A stretch of 63,576 nt of DNA from contig JABBBH010000040.1 of the NCBI GenBank assembly GCA_018607525.1, positions 1 to 63,576 on the forward strand, read 5' to 3'. This stretch comes from SAR92 clade bacterium. GTDB lineage: Bacteria > Pseudomonadota > Gammaproteobacteria > Pseudomonadales > Porticoccaceae. Below, piece by piece: positions 18,374 to 28,815 of this stretch (positions within the stretch are counted from its first letter, which is position 1; every line of letters begins with the position of its first letter). Under the pieces are notes generated by a model. It saw only the letters and a program-made list of their open reading frames with translations. It ran no database searches and had not been told where the DNA came from. A program made the position numbers and the translations under genes.

Positions 18374-21188
18374 AGTGGCGTATCTCTCCCTGACCCTCTA
18401 TATTCTCAATACAGCGACCACAGACTGATGGATGTTCTTCATTGCTACCCACATCATCAATATAGTGCCAACAACGAACACATTTATCGCCTGTAGATTT
18501 TTCCACCAGTACTTTAAGACCCTCAAACTGTGAGTCTGCCGCTTTATTGGGAGCATCTGCCAAGCCAGCGAGTTCGGCTTTAGAGGTAATAGTCACAAAA
18601 CGTAATTCTTGACCTAGCTTGGCAAGGGATTTATGTAACTCCGAATCAGCGAAAATCTTAATGTCCGCTTCTAATGAGCCCTTAATACCACCCTGATTTC
18701 GCTGCTCTTCAATAACTTTGTTAATGGCTTCTTTTGCTTGCAAGATATTTGCCCAATCCTGCTGGGTAATTGACTCTTCTGCAGACAATGACTGAAGTGG
18801 ATACCAATGAGATGTAAAGACGTATTTTTCACGCTCACCGGGCAACTGATCCCAGATTTCTTGCGCTGTAAAGCTAAGAATAGGTGCAATCCAACGCGCA
18901 AAGGCCTCGGCTATATGATAGAGCGCCGTCTGTGCTGATCGACGAGGCAGACTGTCTTCAGCGCAGGTATAGATGCGATCTTTTATAATATCTAAGTAGA
19001 ATCCACCCATATCTCTTACACAAAAATTATGTAATTTCTGATAAATCTGATGGAATTGGAAATTATTATAGTCATCAATTATTTGCTCTTGAAGCTGAGC
19101 AGCGCAGTCAATCGCCCAACGGTCCAGAGCAAGCAAATCTGAATTTTCCACTAGATGTTGCTGCGGATCGAAGCCATCAATATTGGATAGGAAATAACGC
19201 GCAGTATTGCGAATTCTTCGGTACGATTCACCCGCACGTTTTAGAATTTCATCAGAAACTGTCATTTCGGCACTAAAGTCTGCACTGGCAACCCAAAGAC
19301 GCAACACATCAGCACCTAGCTCATTGATCACCTTTTGTGGCGAGACCACATTACCAATGGATTTAGACATCTTGCGACCATTCTCATCCACGGTAAAGCC
19401 ATGGGTCAGCACCGCCTTGTAGGGCGCAGTTCCATTGATTGCAATTGCCGTTTTAAGCGAAGACTGAAACCAACCACGATGCTGATCTGAGCCTTCTAAG
19501 TATAAATCTGCTGGGTAGGTAAGCTCATCGCGAGCACCAATTACCGAGGCATGAGTGACCCCTGAATCAAACCATACATCGAGAGTATCGGTAACTTTTT
19601 GGTAATCATCAGCTTCTTCACCCAATAATGCAGCGGCATCAAGATCGTACCAAGCATCCATTCCGGACTGCTCAACCAACAGGGCAACCTGCTCAATAAT
19701 ACTGCTGGTCTGCGGGTGAATCTCGCCTGTTTGTTTATGTACAAACAGAGCAATAGGCACGCCCCAGGTTCGCTGTCTTGAAATACACCAGTCAGGGCTG
19801 GCGTCAAGCATGCCACGAATTCTCGCTTCGCCCCATTCTGGGTGCCAATCCACAGACTTAATTGCAGATTTTGCCTTTTCCAATAAGCCATTTTGCTCCA
19901 TGGAAATAAACCACTGTGGCGTCGCGCGATAAATAAGGGGAGTCTTGGTTCGCCAACAATGGGCATAGCTGTGGTTTATCTTACCGCAGCTCATTAAAAG
20001 ACCCTGATCTGTTAGCACCTGATTAACCGCTTCATCAACTTTGTAGACATGCTGACCGGCAAATAATTCGACATCATCCTTAAATACGCCGTTATCTAAA
20101 ATATAATTCAGGGTACCAATGCCATACTTATTAGAGACGGAAAAATCATCTAAACCATGATCTGGAGCAGTGTGAACACAGCCAGTACCTGCATCTGTAG
20201 TTACATGATCACCCAGCAATACAGGAATTGAACGGGCATAAAATGGATGTTGGGCAACAATATTTTCTAATGCCTCACCCTGACAGCGCGCAAGCACTTT
20301 ATAGTCAGTTAATTCGAGTCGCTCAGCGACCGATTCAATCAGGTTAGCACCGCAAATCAGTCTTTTAGCGCCTGCCTGAATGAGGCAGTATTCTAAATCA
20401 GCGCCAAGGCTAATCGCCTGACTGCTTGGAATGGTCCAAGGCGTGGTAGTCCAGATAAGGAAATTAATAGGCCCTTCGCCGGTTAATCCACCAAAGGCAG
20501 ACTCTAAAGCTGCCAGTTGATTCTTGTCTTCTACGGGGTAGGCCACATCGATGGAAAACGAGGTTTTATCCTGATATTCCACTTCGGCTTCAGCCAGCGC
20601 TGAACCACCCACTACACTCCAGTAAACTGGCTTATAGCCTTTAACCAGATGGCCATTTTCCGCGATTTTTCCTACCGCACGGATAATATCGGCCTCAACA
20701 TCAAAATTCATGGTCAAATAAGGGTTTTCCCAATCGGCAAACACCCCAATACGAACAAAATCTTTACGCTGGCCATCAACCTGACGCATGGCATAGTCAC
20801 GGCATTTTTGACGGAATTTTGAATACTCTACCTTGACCCCTGCTTTACCGATCTTTTTCTCTACGTTGTGCTCAATAGGCAGACCATGACAGTCCCAACC
20901 GGGAACATAGGGTGCATCAAATCCGCTTAATGTCTTGGATTTAATAACAATATCTTTTAGGGTTTTATTGACTGCATGACCCAGATGAATATCCCCATTG
21001 GCGTAGGGAGGACCATCATGCAATATATATTTCTCGCAACCGGCTCTAGCCTTGCGAATGTGCTGATAGAGATTATCCTGCTGCCATTTTTTGAGCATGG
21101 CAGGTTCACGTTGCGCAAGGTTGGCGCGCATGGCGAAGTCGGTTTTAGGCAGATTTAATGTTGCTTTGTAGTCAATACTGTCAGTCAT
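18366..21188 (-). CDS. ileS: Isoleucyl-tRNA synthetase
   Basis: Charges tRNA-Ile; class I synthetase of 940 residues (E. coli 938). HLGH at 68-71 is the HIGH motif, KMSKS is near residue 605, and the editing domain lies between them ([10 protein letters not shown] and [12 protein letters not shown] segments). A C-terminal zinc finger holds C903, C906, C923 and C926. This is the mupirocin-sensitive bacterial type by its overall architecture. Part of the conserved ribF-ileS-lspA-fkpB-ispH set. Confidence 0.98.
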   Translation of the reverse strand: MTDSIDYKATLNLPKTDFAMRANLAQREPAMLKKWQQDNLYQHIRKARAGCEKYILHDGPPYANGDIHLGHAVNKTLKDIVIKSKTLSGFDAPYVPGWDCHGLPIEHNVEKKIGKAGVKVEYSKFRQKCRDYAMRQVDGQRKDFVRIGVFADWENPYLTMNFDVEADIIRAVGKIAENGHLVKGYKPVYWSVVGGSALAEAEVEYQDKTSFSIDVAYPVEDKNQLAALESAFGGLTGEGPINFLIWTTTPWTIPSSQAISLGADLEYCLIQAGAKRLICGANLIESVAERLELTDYKVLARCQGEALENIVAQHPFYARSIPVLLGDHVTTDAGTGCVHTAPDHGLDDFSVSNKYGIGTLNYILDNGVFKDDVELFAGQHVYKVDEAVNQVLTDQGLLMSCGKINHSYAHCWRTKTPLIYRATPQWFISMEQNGLLEKAKSAIKSVDWHPEWGEARIRGMLDASPDWCISRQRTWGVPIALFVHKQTGEIHPQTSSIIEQVALLVEQSGMDAWYDLDAAALLGEEADDYQKVTDTLDVWFDSGVTHASVIGARDELTYPADLYLEGSDQHRGWFQSSLKTAIAINGTAPYKAVLTHGFTVDENGRKMSKSIGNVVSPQKVINELGADVLRLWVASADFSAEMTVSDEILKRAGESYRRIRNTARYFLSNIDGFDPQQHLVENSDLLALDRWAIDCAAQLQEQIIDDYNNFQFHQIYQKLHNFCVRDMGGFYLDIIKDRIYTCAEDSLPRRSAQTALYHIAEAFARWIAPILSFTAQEIWDQLPGEREKYVFTSHWYPLQSLSAEESITQQDWANILQAKEAINKVIEEQRNQGGIKGSLEADIKIFADSELHKSLAKLGQELRFVTITSKAELAGLADAPNKAADSQFEGLKVLVEKSTGDKCVRCWHYIDDVGSNEEHPSVCGRCIENIEGQGEIRHYA

Positions 21189-21220
21189 ATCGAATTAAAT
21201 TTTCCAATCTAATTTTTTGA

Positions 21221-22162
21221 TTAAGGGTTATTATTAACAAACCACTGATTAATTTTTTTAACATCTTCGCCTATGCTATCGGCGAGGTTGTCTAAACTTG
21301 TAAACTGTTGCTCATCTCTGATTTTATGAACAAATTCTACGGTGATTCGCTGACCGTATATTTGCTGATCAAAATCTAATAGGTGCACCTCTAAGATGGG
21401 CTTTACTTTGTCACCTATGGTTGGGCGCACGCCCACATTAGCAGCACCCTTAAATCTTTCTGCCATACCCTCTATTTCAACCCAGACCGCATACACACCG
21501 GCTAAAGGGGCTCTAAATCGATTAAGATTTAGATTGGCCGTGGGGAACCCAAGTTTGCGACCCAGTTGCTGACCATAGGTCACCTTGCCAGAAATCGTAA
21601 AGCTGCGACCTAATAAATCGCCTACCTGCTTGAAATCTGAACTCTGTAATAATTCACGTACCAACGTGCTACTAACACGTCGGCTTTGCACTTCCACAGT
21701 TTGCGTATCCTGAACGCTAAAACCCTGCTGACGACCCATGGCTTCAAGCATCTGAAAATCGCCCTTGCGATCACAGCCAAATCGAAAGTCATCACCTACG
21801 ATCAAATGCTGGGTTTTGACACCATTAACCAAAACCTCATTCACAAACTGTTCAGCAGTTAACTGCCTAAGCTGTTCATTGAAGCGCATACAAACCACAA
21901 GGTCGACGCCGAAATCTAATAAGGCTTCAATTTTTTCTCGCAGCCTCATCAACCTTGGCGGGGCTGTTTGCGCAGAAAAATATTCCTGCGGCTGGGGCTC
22001 AAACGTCATAGCAACAGAGAGACCATTTAGCGTTTTAGCACGATCGATTACCTGCTGCAAAATTGACTGATGGCCCAAATGAACGCCATCAAACGAACCA
22101 ATAGTCACAACGGATTGTTGGTTAGTCAGTCGCGACGGGTCTAGGTCGCGCATTAGAGTCAT
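21221..22162 (-). CDS. ribF: Bifunctional riboflavin kinase / FAD synthetase
   Basis: Converts riboflavin to FMN and FMN to FAD. The N-terminal adenylyltransferase domain has IGSFDGVHLGHQSIL and VGDDFRFGCDRKGDF; ISSTLVREL-type VSSTLVREL closes it. The C-terminal kinase domain has TYGQQLGRKLGFPTANLNL (about residues 195-215) and the Glu-containing EVHLLDFDQQIYG. I chose the ATG at 22162, where MTLMRDL aligns with the E. coli start, over an in-frame TTG 21 nt upstream. No strong ribosome binding site is visible. Confidence 0.95.
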   Translation of the reverse strand: MTLMRDLDPSRLTNQQSVVTIGSFDGVHLGHQSILQQVIDRAKTLNGLSVAMTFEPQPQEYFSAQTAPPRLMRLREKIEALLDFGVDLVVCMRFNEQLRQLTAEQFVNEVLVNGVKTQHLIVGDDFRFGCDRKGDFQMLEAMGRQQGFSVQDTQTVEVQSRRVSSTLVRELLQSSDFKQVGDLLGRSFTISGKVTYGQQLGRKLGFPTANLNLNRFRAPLAGVYAVWVEIEGMAERFKGAANVGVRPTIGDKVKPILEVHLLDFDQQIYGQRITVEFVHKIRDEQQFTSLDNLADSIGEDVKKINQWFVNNNP

Positions 22163-22302
22163 TTTTTGCTGCTTCAATGCCAAAGTTACTACTCATTAGT
22201 CAAGGCCTCGAGTATACCTAGCAATCAACAGAAAGGTAAGGTATTGCCCCCTAATTGAAGCAAGATAAATGGATTAGATAAGTTTTTGTAAGACATTGTT
22301 TT

Positions 22303-23964
22303 TTAATCATGATTGGTGGTTGCTTTGGCCGGCCCTTGCAACTCTGACCAACGAAAGCCCATTAGCAACAAACTGGCAGCAAAACCAACAAAACCAGCGC
22401 CGCAGAGCAAGCCAATATAGCCCACCCTCTGAGTCCAATTAAAACTGTAGAAGGACTCTAAACCACCTAAGGCGTTGGACAGCTGAATCAATACCAAAAG
22501 CATCACCAGTACCGCAATAGCTAAGCGGATAAAAAATCTTAACCAGCCCTGAATCGGCTCATAAATACCCTGCTTACGCAGAGCAAAATACAGCAGGATT
22601 GCATTTAAAAATGCAGATAGCGAAGTTGCTGCAGCTAGCCCTAGATGACCCACCTGCCAATAGCTATGGAGCGGTATCACCAACAACAAATTAAACAGCA
22701 TGTTCATAACCATGGCGATTACACCAATACGCACCGGTGTTCGCATATCTTGGCGCGCAAAAAATCCCGGCGCCAATACCTTAATCAACATAAAGGCAAT
22801 CAAGCCGGCCGCATAGGCTTTTAAGCTAAGCGATGCCATTGCCATATCGCGGATTGTCATCACCTCGCCATAGTAAAACAGCGTCACTAAAATGGGCTCA
22901 GCCAATAAAATCAATGCTACCGCGGCCGGAACCGCAATCAACAGAATCATTTTTAGCGCCCAGTCTAAGGTCTGAGAAAAAGCCTGTGTCGACTGAGCCA
23001 CATGATGACGAGATAAATTGGGCAATATAACCGTCGCAATAGCGATACCAAATACTCCCAAGGGTAACTCGGATAGGCGATCGGAATAATATAACCAAGA
23101 AACACTGCCTGTAGGCAAGAACGTCGCCAATACAGTATCTAACAAAAGATTAATCTGGCTGACTGAAACCCCAAATATTGCCGGCGCCATGAGTGCTAGT
23201 ACTTTTTTAACACCTGAATCCTGCCAATCAACTGACGGCATGGGTAACATATGAATGGTTTTCAAAAAGGGTAATTGGAATAAAAACTGCACTATACCCG
23301 CCAGTAGAACACCCCAGGCCAACGCATAGGCTGGCTGATCAAACAGAGGAGCTGCAAAGAGCGCCGCAAGAATAAGGCATAGATTCAATAATAAGGGGGT
23401 AAATGCCGGTACCGCAAAACGATCGTAACTATTGAGCACCGCACCCGCTAACCCAGTCATTGAGATAAATAACAAATAAGGAAAAGTAATACGCAGCATC
23501 TCTGAGGTTGCGGCAAATTTGCTGGGGTTATCCATATACCAGCTAGGTGCAAAAATTGCCGCCATTAGGGGCGACGCAACCACAATAAATAGGGTGAGTA
23601 ATATCAGGCATAGGCCCAAATTACCCGCAACTCGACTGACTAACTGTCTCACAGCGGCTGCACTACCCTTCTCTCTGTATTCACCCAAAATAGGGACAAA
23701 GGCCTGAGCAAAGGCACCCTCAGCAAACAGTCGACGAAAGAAATTCGGTATTTTAAAGGCCACGAAGAACACATCGGCCAATGCTTCAGCTCCGATAACA
23801 CGGGCAAACACCACATCGCGAGCCAGACCCAAAAACCGAGAAAGCATAGTAAAAAACCCCACCACGCCGCTAGAGCGAAGTAGTCCATGATCTTTTTTCT
23901 GCTTTACGATTTCCTCGGCCACTCTGCTTTCCATTTTACAATTTATGGGCACCAGTTTAACCAT
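22303..23964 (-). CDS. murJ: Lipid II flippase MurJ
   Basis: Flips lipid II across the inner membrane for peptidoglycan synthesis; a MOP-superfamily protein with about 14 membrane helices. Landmarks are SRFLGLARDVVFARVIGAEA, DVFFVAFKIPNFFRRLFAEG (conserved Arg residues of the central cavity), AFAQAFVPIL and PNLSRH. The start is uncertain: the ATG at 23964 has AAGG at 8 nt, while an ATG at 23934 would give a length nearer the family's. The N-terminus is about 20-30 residues longer than in E. coli either way. It diverges from rpsT and heads the ribF-ileS gene group. Confidence 0.94.
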   Translation of the reverse strand: MVKLVPINCKMESRVAEEIVKQKKDHGLLRSSGVVGFFTMLSRFLGLARDVVFARVIGAEALADVFFVAFKIPNFFRRLFAEGAFAQAFVPILGEYREKGSAAAVRQLVSRVAGNLGLCLILLTLFIVVASPLMAAIFAPSWYMDNPSKFAATSEMLRITFPYLLFISMTGLAGAVLNSYDRFAVPAFTPLLLNLCLILAALFAAPLFDQPAYALAWGVLLAGIVQFLFQLPFLKTIHMLPMPSVDWQDSGVKKVLALMAPAIFGVSVSQINLLLDTVLATFLPTGSVSWLYYSDRLSELPLGVFGIAIATVILPNLSRHHVAQSTQAFSQTLDWALKMILLIAVPAAVALILLAEPILVTLFYYGEVMTIRDMAMASLSLKAYAAGLIAFMLIKVLAPGFFARQDMRTPVRIGVIAMVMNMLFNLLLVIPLHSYWQVGHLGLAAATSLSAFLNAILLYFALRKQGIYEPIQGWLRFFIRLAIAVLVMLLVLIQLSNALGGLESFYSFNWTQRVGYIGLLCGAGFVGFAASLLLMGFRWSELQGPAKATTNHD

Positions 23965-24066
23965 AGTCACAACCTTGTCCAAGGGAATCTATCACCAAAG
24001 ACCAAAACTAAATATGCCCAATAACTGCAAACAACAAAAAAGTCTCTGAAAACAGCAACAATAAGG

Positions 24067-24095
24067 TTGAATCTCGCCAAATAACCCTGTATATT
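24067..24095 (+). promoter_or_regulatory. Sigma70-type promoter of rpsT
   Basis: TTGAAT (24067-24072) and TATATT (24090-24095) are 17 bp apart, followed by a GC-rich discriminator (TCCGCGCC), as in stringently controlled ribosomal promoters. The gap to rpsT gives a leader of about 40 nt. Confidence 0.65.
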
Positions 24096-24138
24096 TCCGC
24101 GCCTTTACAGAGTTCCCTTAACTTAGGAGATAGTTCAA

Positions 24139-24408
24139 GTGGCTAATTCAGCACAAGCAAAAAAACGCGCACGTCAAAACGAAAAAAGACGTCAGCATAA
24201 TGCTGGCCTTCGCTCAATGGTTCGTACCTACATTAAGAAGGTTGATGCGGCCCTAGAAAGTGGCGATGCTGCTTTAGCACAAGAAGCTTACAATACTTCG
24301 GTTCCAGTAATCGATCGTATGGCTGACAAAGGAATTATCCATAAGAACAAAGCTGCTCGCCATAAGAGTCGTCTTAATGCTCAAGTTAAAGCGCTAGCAA
24401 CTAAGTAA
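24139..24408 (+). CDS. rpsT: 30S ribosomal protein S20
   Basis: A small, very basic, helical protein of 89 residues that binds 16S rRNA. The start [20 protein letters not shown] is the family signature, with [11 protein letters not shown] near the C-terminus. Translation starts at GTG, with AGGAG about 9 nt upstream. E. coli rpsT also uses a non-AUG start (UUG), which matters for its autoregulation, so the GTG is likely genuine. Single-gene transcript between its own promoter and a strong terminator. Confidence 0.98.
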   Translation: MANSAQAKKRARQNEKRRQHNAGLRSMVRTYIKKVDAALESGDAALAQEAYNTSVPVIDRMADKGIIHKNKAARHKSRLNAQVKALATK

Positions 24409-24424
24409 ATAGAAATTCCAATAT

Positions 24425-24452
24425 AAAAAAACCGGCTTAAGCCGGTTTTTTT
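24425..24452. terminator. Bidirectional terminator between rpsT and thrC
   Basis: A perfect 28-bp palindrome: seven A, CCGGCTTAAGCCGG, seven T. The symmetric A and T tracts let it end rpsT (plus) and hom-thrC (minus). Confidence 0.9.
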
Positions 24453-24471
24453 ATATCTTAAATTCAGTGTT

Positions 24472-25869
24472 TTAAGACGTAATATGCTCAGCAATAAACT
24501 GCTGTACCACCTGACTATCGTTATCAAGCACCGTGTATTGCTCTTCCCGCTCAAATAGATCTGCCATATGCGGCGGCAAAGCCGGATCTTGCGGATAGCC
24601 CGCTGCTTTTACAGCATCTGGGAATTTTGCCGGATGCGCCGTTGCCAGAGTAATCATTGGGGTTGATTTATTATTACTGCATTCACGGGCAGCTGCTAAA
24701 CCAATGGCGGTGTGTGGATCTAACAGGTAATCACTATCAGCATAGGTTGAGCGTATAACCTCTACCATGCCCACATCATCACAACGATAGCTCGTGAACA
24801 AGGCTCTCGCACTGGCCAGTGCTGAATCACTCAGCACCATATGACCATTTTTAGCGTCAGCCATCAAATCTGCAACTTGCTTTCCATCACGATCATAAAG
24901 ATCAAACAATAGACGCTCAAAGTTGCTGGATATCATGATATCCATACTAGGCGCTAAGCTCTGTTCAAGGGGCTGAGTACTATGATCATTTTCACTAATG
25001 CAACGGTGCAAAATATCATTCTGGTTAGTCGCAATCACTAGCTGCTCTATTGGAAGACCCATCTTGCTTGCTAAATAGCCCGCAAAAATATCACCAAAGT
25101 TGCCCGTAGGCACGGAGAATGACACCTTTCTATGAGGACCACCTAAGGACAGAGAAGCCCAGAAGTAATAAACAATCTGCGCCATAATTCGCGCCCAATT
25201 AATCGAGTTAACTGCAGCGAGCTGCCTTCCTTCGGGTAAAAATGATTGGTCAGAGAAGCTGGCTTTCACCATATTCTGACAGTCATCAAAATTACCATGC
25301 AGTGCAATATTATGAATATTATCGGTCATGACTGTGGTCATCTGTCGACGCTGGACTTCTGACACACGCTGATAAGGGTGAAGAATAAAAATATCTAAAT
25401 TCTTACAATGTCGACAGCCCTCGATGGCCGCAGAACCTGTATCACCTGAGGTCGCACCCATGATCACGACTTTTTGGTTGCGTTTAGCCAGAATATAATC
25501 AAGCAGGTTGCCCAAAAATTGCAAGGCAAAATCTTTAAATGCCAGGGTGGGCCCTTGGAATAATTCGAGAATCCACTGATTTTGTCCGGCCTGTATCAGT
25601 GGAGCAATTGCCTCGTGTCGAAAGCCCGCATAAGATTTTTCAATTAACCCACGCAAATCCTGTTCTGGAATGGATCCACCGACAAATGGCGTGATGACCT
25701 TCAGGGCTAATTCTTCGTATGAAAGATCACTCCATGAAGCGATCTCTTCAGTACTAAATTTGGGTATTTCTTCTGGCACAAAAAGACCGCCGTCTTCAGC
25801 CAAGCCGGTTAGTACCACTTCTTCGAAAGTTTTGGGCTCAACGCCGCCCCGAGTACTGATATATCTCAT
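24472..25869 (-). CDS. thrC: Threonine synthase
   Basis: Converts O-phosphohomoserine to threonine with PLP. The 465 residues start MRYISTRGG, typical of the longer proteobacterial class. K112 in GPTLAFKDFALQFLG binds PLP; GATSGDTGSAAIEG and VPTGNFGDIFAGY are the phosphate and cofactor segments. The ATG follows the hom stop codon directly, with no spacer, so the two are translationally coupled. A terminator lies just downstream. Confidence 0.96.
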   Translation of the reverse strand: MRYISTRGGVEPKTFEEVVLTGLAEDGGLFVPEEIPKFSTEEIASWSDLSYEELALKVITPFVGGSIPEQDLRGLIEKSYAGFRHEAIAPLIQAGQNQWILELFQGPTLAFKDFALQFLGNLLDYILAKRNQKVVIMGATSGDTGSAAIEGCRHCKNLDIFILHPYQRVSEVQRRQMTTVMTDNIHNIALHGNFDDCQNMVKASFSDQSFLPEGRQLAAVNSINWARIMAQIVYYFWASLSLGGPHRKVSFSVPTGNFGDIFAGYLASKMGLPIEQLVIATNQNDILHRCISENDHSTQPLEQSLAPSMDIMISSNFERLLFDLYDRDGKQVADLMADAKNGHMVLSDSALASARALFTSYRCDDVGMVEVIRSTYADSDYLLDPHTAIGLAAARECSNNKSTPMITLATAHPAKFPDAVKAAGYPQDPALPPHMADLFEREEQYTVLDNDSQVVQQFIAEHITS

Positions 25870-27177
25870 TTACTGATCCAAATGTTCAACGCGAATAAAT
25901 TTAATAGTATCACGAACCGTTTCAAGGTTTTCAATACGCTCAACCGCGGTGCTAAGTAACTTTTCTTGAGTGACATTGGTTACGATAATCACATTAACGT
26001 AATCCTCGCCTACAGGCTGCTCTTTTTGAACAATAGCTTCAATGCTTATCCCTGAGTCGGCCATAATTTTTGTAATATCAGACAACACACCTGGCTTGTC
26101 GAGAGCTGCAAAACGCATATAAAAACTGGTTTCAATTTCCTCAATGGCGACAATGTTTCGCTGCTCTAATTCTGCGATTGAGCAACCAAGGGCATTAACC
26201 TTGGCATCAGAGGGCATATCAAGTGTTCTTGCTACATCCACAATATCCGCAATCACTGAGGATGCGGTTGGCTCAGCACCAGCACCAGGGCCGCAGAATA
26301 GCGTTGTACCCACAGCGTCGGCATTGATCATAACTGCATTAGCCACATCATTAACGCCGGCAATCATGCTCTTATGTGGCACTAGGGTGGGATGAACGCG
26401 AAGCTCAACACCCTGTTCCGTTTGTCGGGCAATACCCAGATGTTTAATCGCATAACCCAGCTCTTTTGCGTAGGCAACATCCTGCGGCTCTAACTGAGTA
26501 ATACCATCGGTATAGAGACCCTCTAAGGTAAGAGGCATTTCGAAGGCAATCGAAGCTAGAATCACTAACTTATGCGCTGCATCAATACCCTCGACATCAA
26601 AGGTGGGGTCTGCTTCTGCATAGCCCTTCTCCTGAGCCTCAACCAAGACGTCGTTAAAATCACGACCCTTAGTATCCATCTCGGTAAGAATAAAGTTTGT
26701 AGTGCCGTTAATAATGCCTGCAACCCAATTGACTTTGTTTGCAGATAGGCCTTCGCGAAGCCCCTTGATAATGGGGATGCCTCCAGCTACCGCGGCTTCA
26801 TAGGCCACTTCAAGACCTTGCGAGGCAGCATAGGCAAAAATTTCCATACCATGCTCTGCGATAAGTGCCTTGTTAGCAGTAACCACATGCTTGCCATTTT
26901 TAAGCGCCATCATCACTAGGTCATAGGCGACCGTAGTGCCACCAATTAACTCGACCACGATATCAATTTCTGGGTTTTGAGCGACGTCGAAGATATCGCG
27001 AACCACTTCAACTTCTGAGGTGTCGCAGTTAGGATTGTCACGGCGAGCACCGACTTGCTGAATATTAATCTCGCAATTTGCACGATCATTGATAGAGTCT
27101 GCATTACGTGAAATTACGTTATAAACACCAGACCCAACAGTTCCTAAACCGCAGATACCCACTTGCACAGATCGCAC
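25870..27177 (-). CDS. hom: Homoserine dehydrogenase
   Basis: Reduces aspartate semialdehyde to homoserine. Monofunctional type of about 435 residues, without an aspartokinase domain. The Rossmann motif is GICGLGTVGSGV; VVTANKALIAEHG and EAAVAGGIPIIKGLREG are catalytic-domain blocks, and a C-terminal ACT domain (about 350-430, FYMRFAALDKPGVLSDITKI) allows threonine feedback. I chose the GTG at 27177, with GGAG 7 nt upstream and alignment to Pseudomonas Hom, over an ATG 24 nt earlier that lacks a ribosome binding site. Confidence 0.95.
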   Translation of the reverse strand: MRSVQVGICGLGTVGSGVYNVISRNADSINDRANCEINIQQVGARRDNPNCDTSEVEVVRDIFDVAQNPEIDIVVELIGGTTVAYDLVMMALKNGKHVVTANKALIAEHGMEIFAYAASQGLEVAYEAAVAGGIPIIKGLREGLSANKVNWVAGIINGTTNFILTEMDTKGRDFNDVLVEAQEKGYAEADPTFDVEGIDAAHKLVILASIAFEMPLTLEGLYTDGITQLEPQDVAYAKELGYAIKHLGIARQTEQGVELRVHPTLVPHKSMIAGVNDVANAVMINADAVGTTLFCGPGAGAEPTASSVIADIVDVARTLDMPSDAKVNALGCSIAELEQRNIVAIEEIETSFYMRFAALDKPGVLSDITKIMADSGISIEAIVQKEQPVGEDYVNVIIVTNVTQEKLLSTAVERIENLETVRDTIKFIRVEHLDQ

Positions 27178-27320
27178 GTTAACACTCCAATTTGTAGTCA
27201 TTCTTTAGATTTTTATTTATGAAAAAACGGCGGCAACAGTAACCATCTAGTCGATCGCTGTCAATGCCGCCAATTTTATACTATCTTAAGGAGTTTTCGG
27301 GTTATTTTTGATAAATTATT

Positions 27321-28187
27321 TTAGTTGATTGTAAGACCTAAAACTTCAGCGAATTTTTTCGCCGGCTGGTATCCAGGAATCAACGTACCGTCCATTAAAA
27401 TTATCGCTGGAGTACCAGTAACTCCCAGCTGTGTGCCAAAAGCATACTGCTCAGCAACCGGATTGTCTTCACAGACCTCCACATCCACTGAACGACCTGA
27501 CTTAACCTTGGTCAGAGCGTCCTGTTGATCTTCGGCACACCAGGCCTTGGCAATTTTATCATAAGAACCGGAAGGTATACCCGCTCGCGGGAAAGCTAGA
27601 TATCTAACCTCTATACCCATAGCATTAAGCTCTGGCACCTCTTGGTGAAATTTTCTGCAGTAGCCGCAATCAACATCCGTAAAAACATTCATAATAGCTT
27701 TAGACTCGCCTTCAGGCTTAAAGATAATCATGTCATCAGTAGAGCGCGTAGCAAAGATCTCACTTCGATTAATAGCTTGTCTTGCCTCCATGGTATCAAC
27801 AATACCACTCTCTTTAACCTGAAGTAGACCCCCCTGAAACAGATACTCCCCCTGCTCATGAACAAACAATAAAGGTCCGTTCATAACCTGCACCTCATAG
27901 ACACCAGGCATTGGCGATTCACCAAGAAAAGTAAATTGAATATCGGGCCTTGCTGTCTTGAGCATAGACAATACTGACTGCTCTATAGCGTCAGAGGGCT
28001 TACTAATTTCTTCAGAAATACTCGGCATCGGCTCAGGCGCTTTTACTACAACATTATCCTCACCGAGAGAAGTTTCGGGCTGTGAAGTTTCAGCCACCTC
28101 CTCTTTGGCAACAAATTTTACTGCGCCGAAAAAACAGCAAAGCGCCAATATAAACAGTAAGGTACCTGACTTAGTGGTTAAGACCAA
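27321..28187 (-). CDS. dsbC: DsbC-like thiol:disulfide interchange protein with extended N-terminus
   Basis: Periplasmic disulfide isomerase. Residues about 8-27 are a hydrophobic signal or anchor segment. An acidic, Ser/Pro-rich linker (about 28-65) follows, then the dimerisation domain (66-135) and a thioredoxin fold with the active site C174-G-Y-C177, structural disulfide candidates C217 and C239, and the cis-proline segment TGTP (P260). At 288 residues it is about 50 longer than E. coli DsbC, mostly linker. The start is TTG with AGGAG at 6 nt. The membrane segment has no clear cleavage site, so it may be membrane-tethered. Confidence 0.9.
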   Translation of the reverse strand: MVLTTKSGTLLFILALCCFFGAVKFVAKEEVAETSQPETSLGEDNVVVKAPEPMPSISEEISKPSDAIEQSVLSMLKTARPDIQFTFLGESPMPGVYEVQVMNGPLLFVHEQGEYLFQGGLLQVKESGIVDTMEARQAINRSEIFATRSTDDMIIFKPEGESKAIMNVFTDVDCGYCRKFHQEVPELNAMGIEVRYLAFPRAGIPSGSYDKIAKAWCAEDQQDALTKVKSGRSVDVEVCEDNPVAEQYAFGTQLGVTGTPAIILMDGTLIPGYQPAKKFAEVLGLTIN

Positions 28188-28215
28188 AACGATCTCCTAA
28201 AGAAGTAAATAAAAC

Positions 28216-28239
28216 AGGCAATCCAAAAACGGATTGCCT
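28216..28239 (-). terminator. Terminator after the downstream PII gene
   Basis: AGGCAATCC / GGATTGCCT form a 9-bp stem with a 6-nt loop, followed on the minus strand by TGTTTTATTT. It separates the PII gene from dsbC. Confidence 0.8.
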
Positions 28240-28288
28240 TTATAACTAGAGTACAGCCAATGATTGGCTATCTAAAATGCTTGGGTGT

Positions 28289-28636
<348 letters not shown>

Positions 28637-28768
28637 CTATTTTTCTTAATTTATAAACAATATGGGTTAAAGATACCTTTTTATTCATCATATTGCATCT
28701 TTAGTAAAAAAAAATATCATCGAAACCTGATTAATCTAATTTAGTCTTTTATTTGGCGAATTTTGGGC

Positions 28769-28794
28769 AAAAAAAACCGGGGCATAGGCCCCGG
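28769..28794 (-). terminator. Terminator after amtB
   Basis: CCGGGGC / GCCCCGG with a 4-nt loop, followed on the minus strand by eight T. It ends the glnK-amtB transcript 22 bp after the amtB stop. Confidence 0.88.
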
Positions 28795-28815
28795 CTTTTT
28801 TACAAAGCAGTTAAC

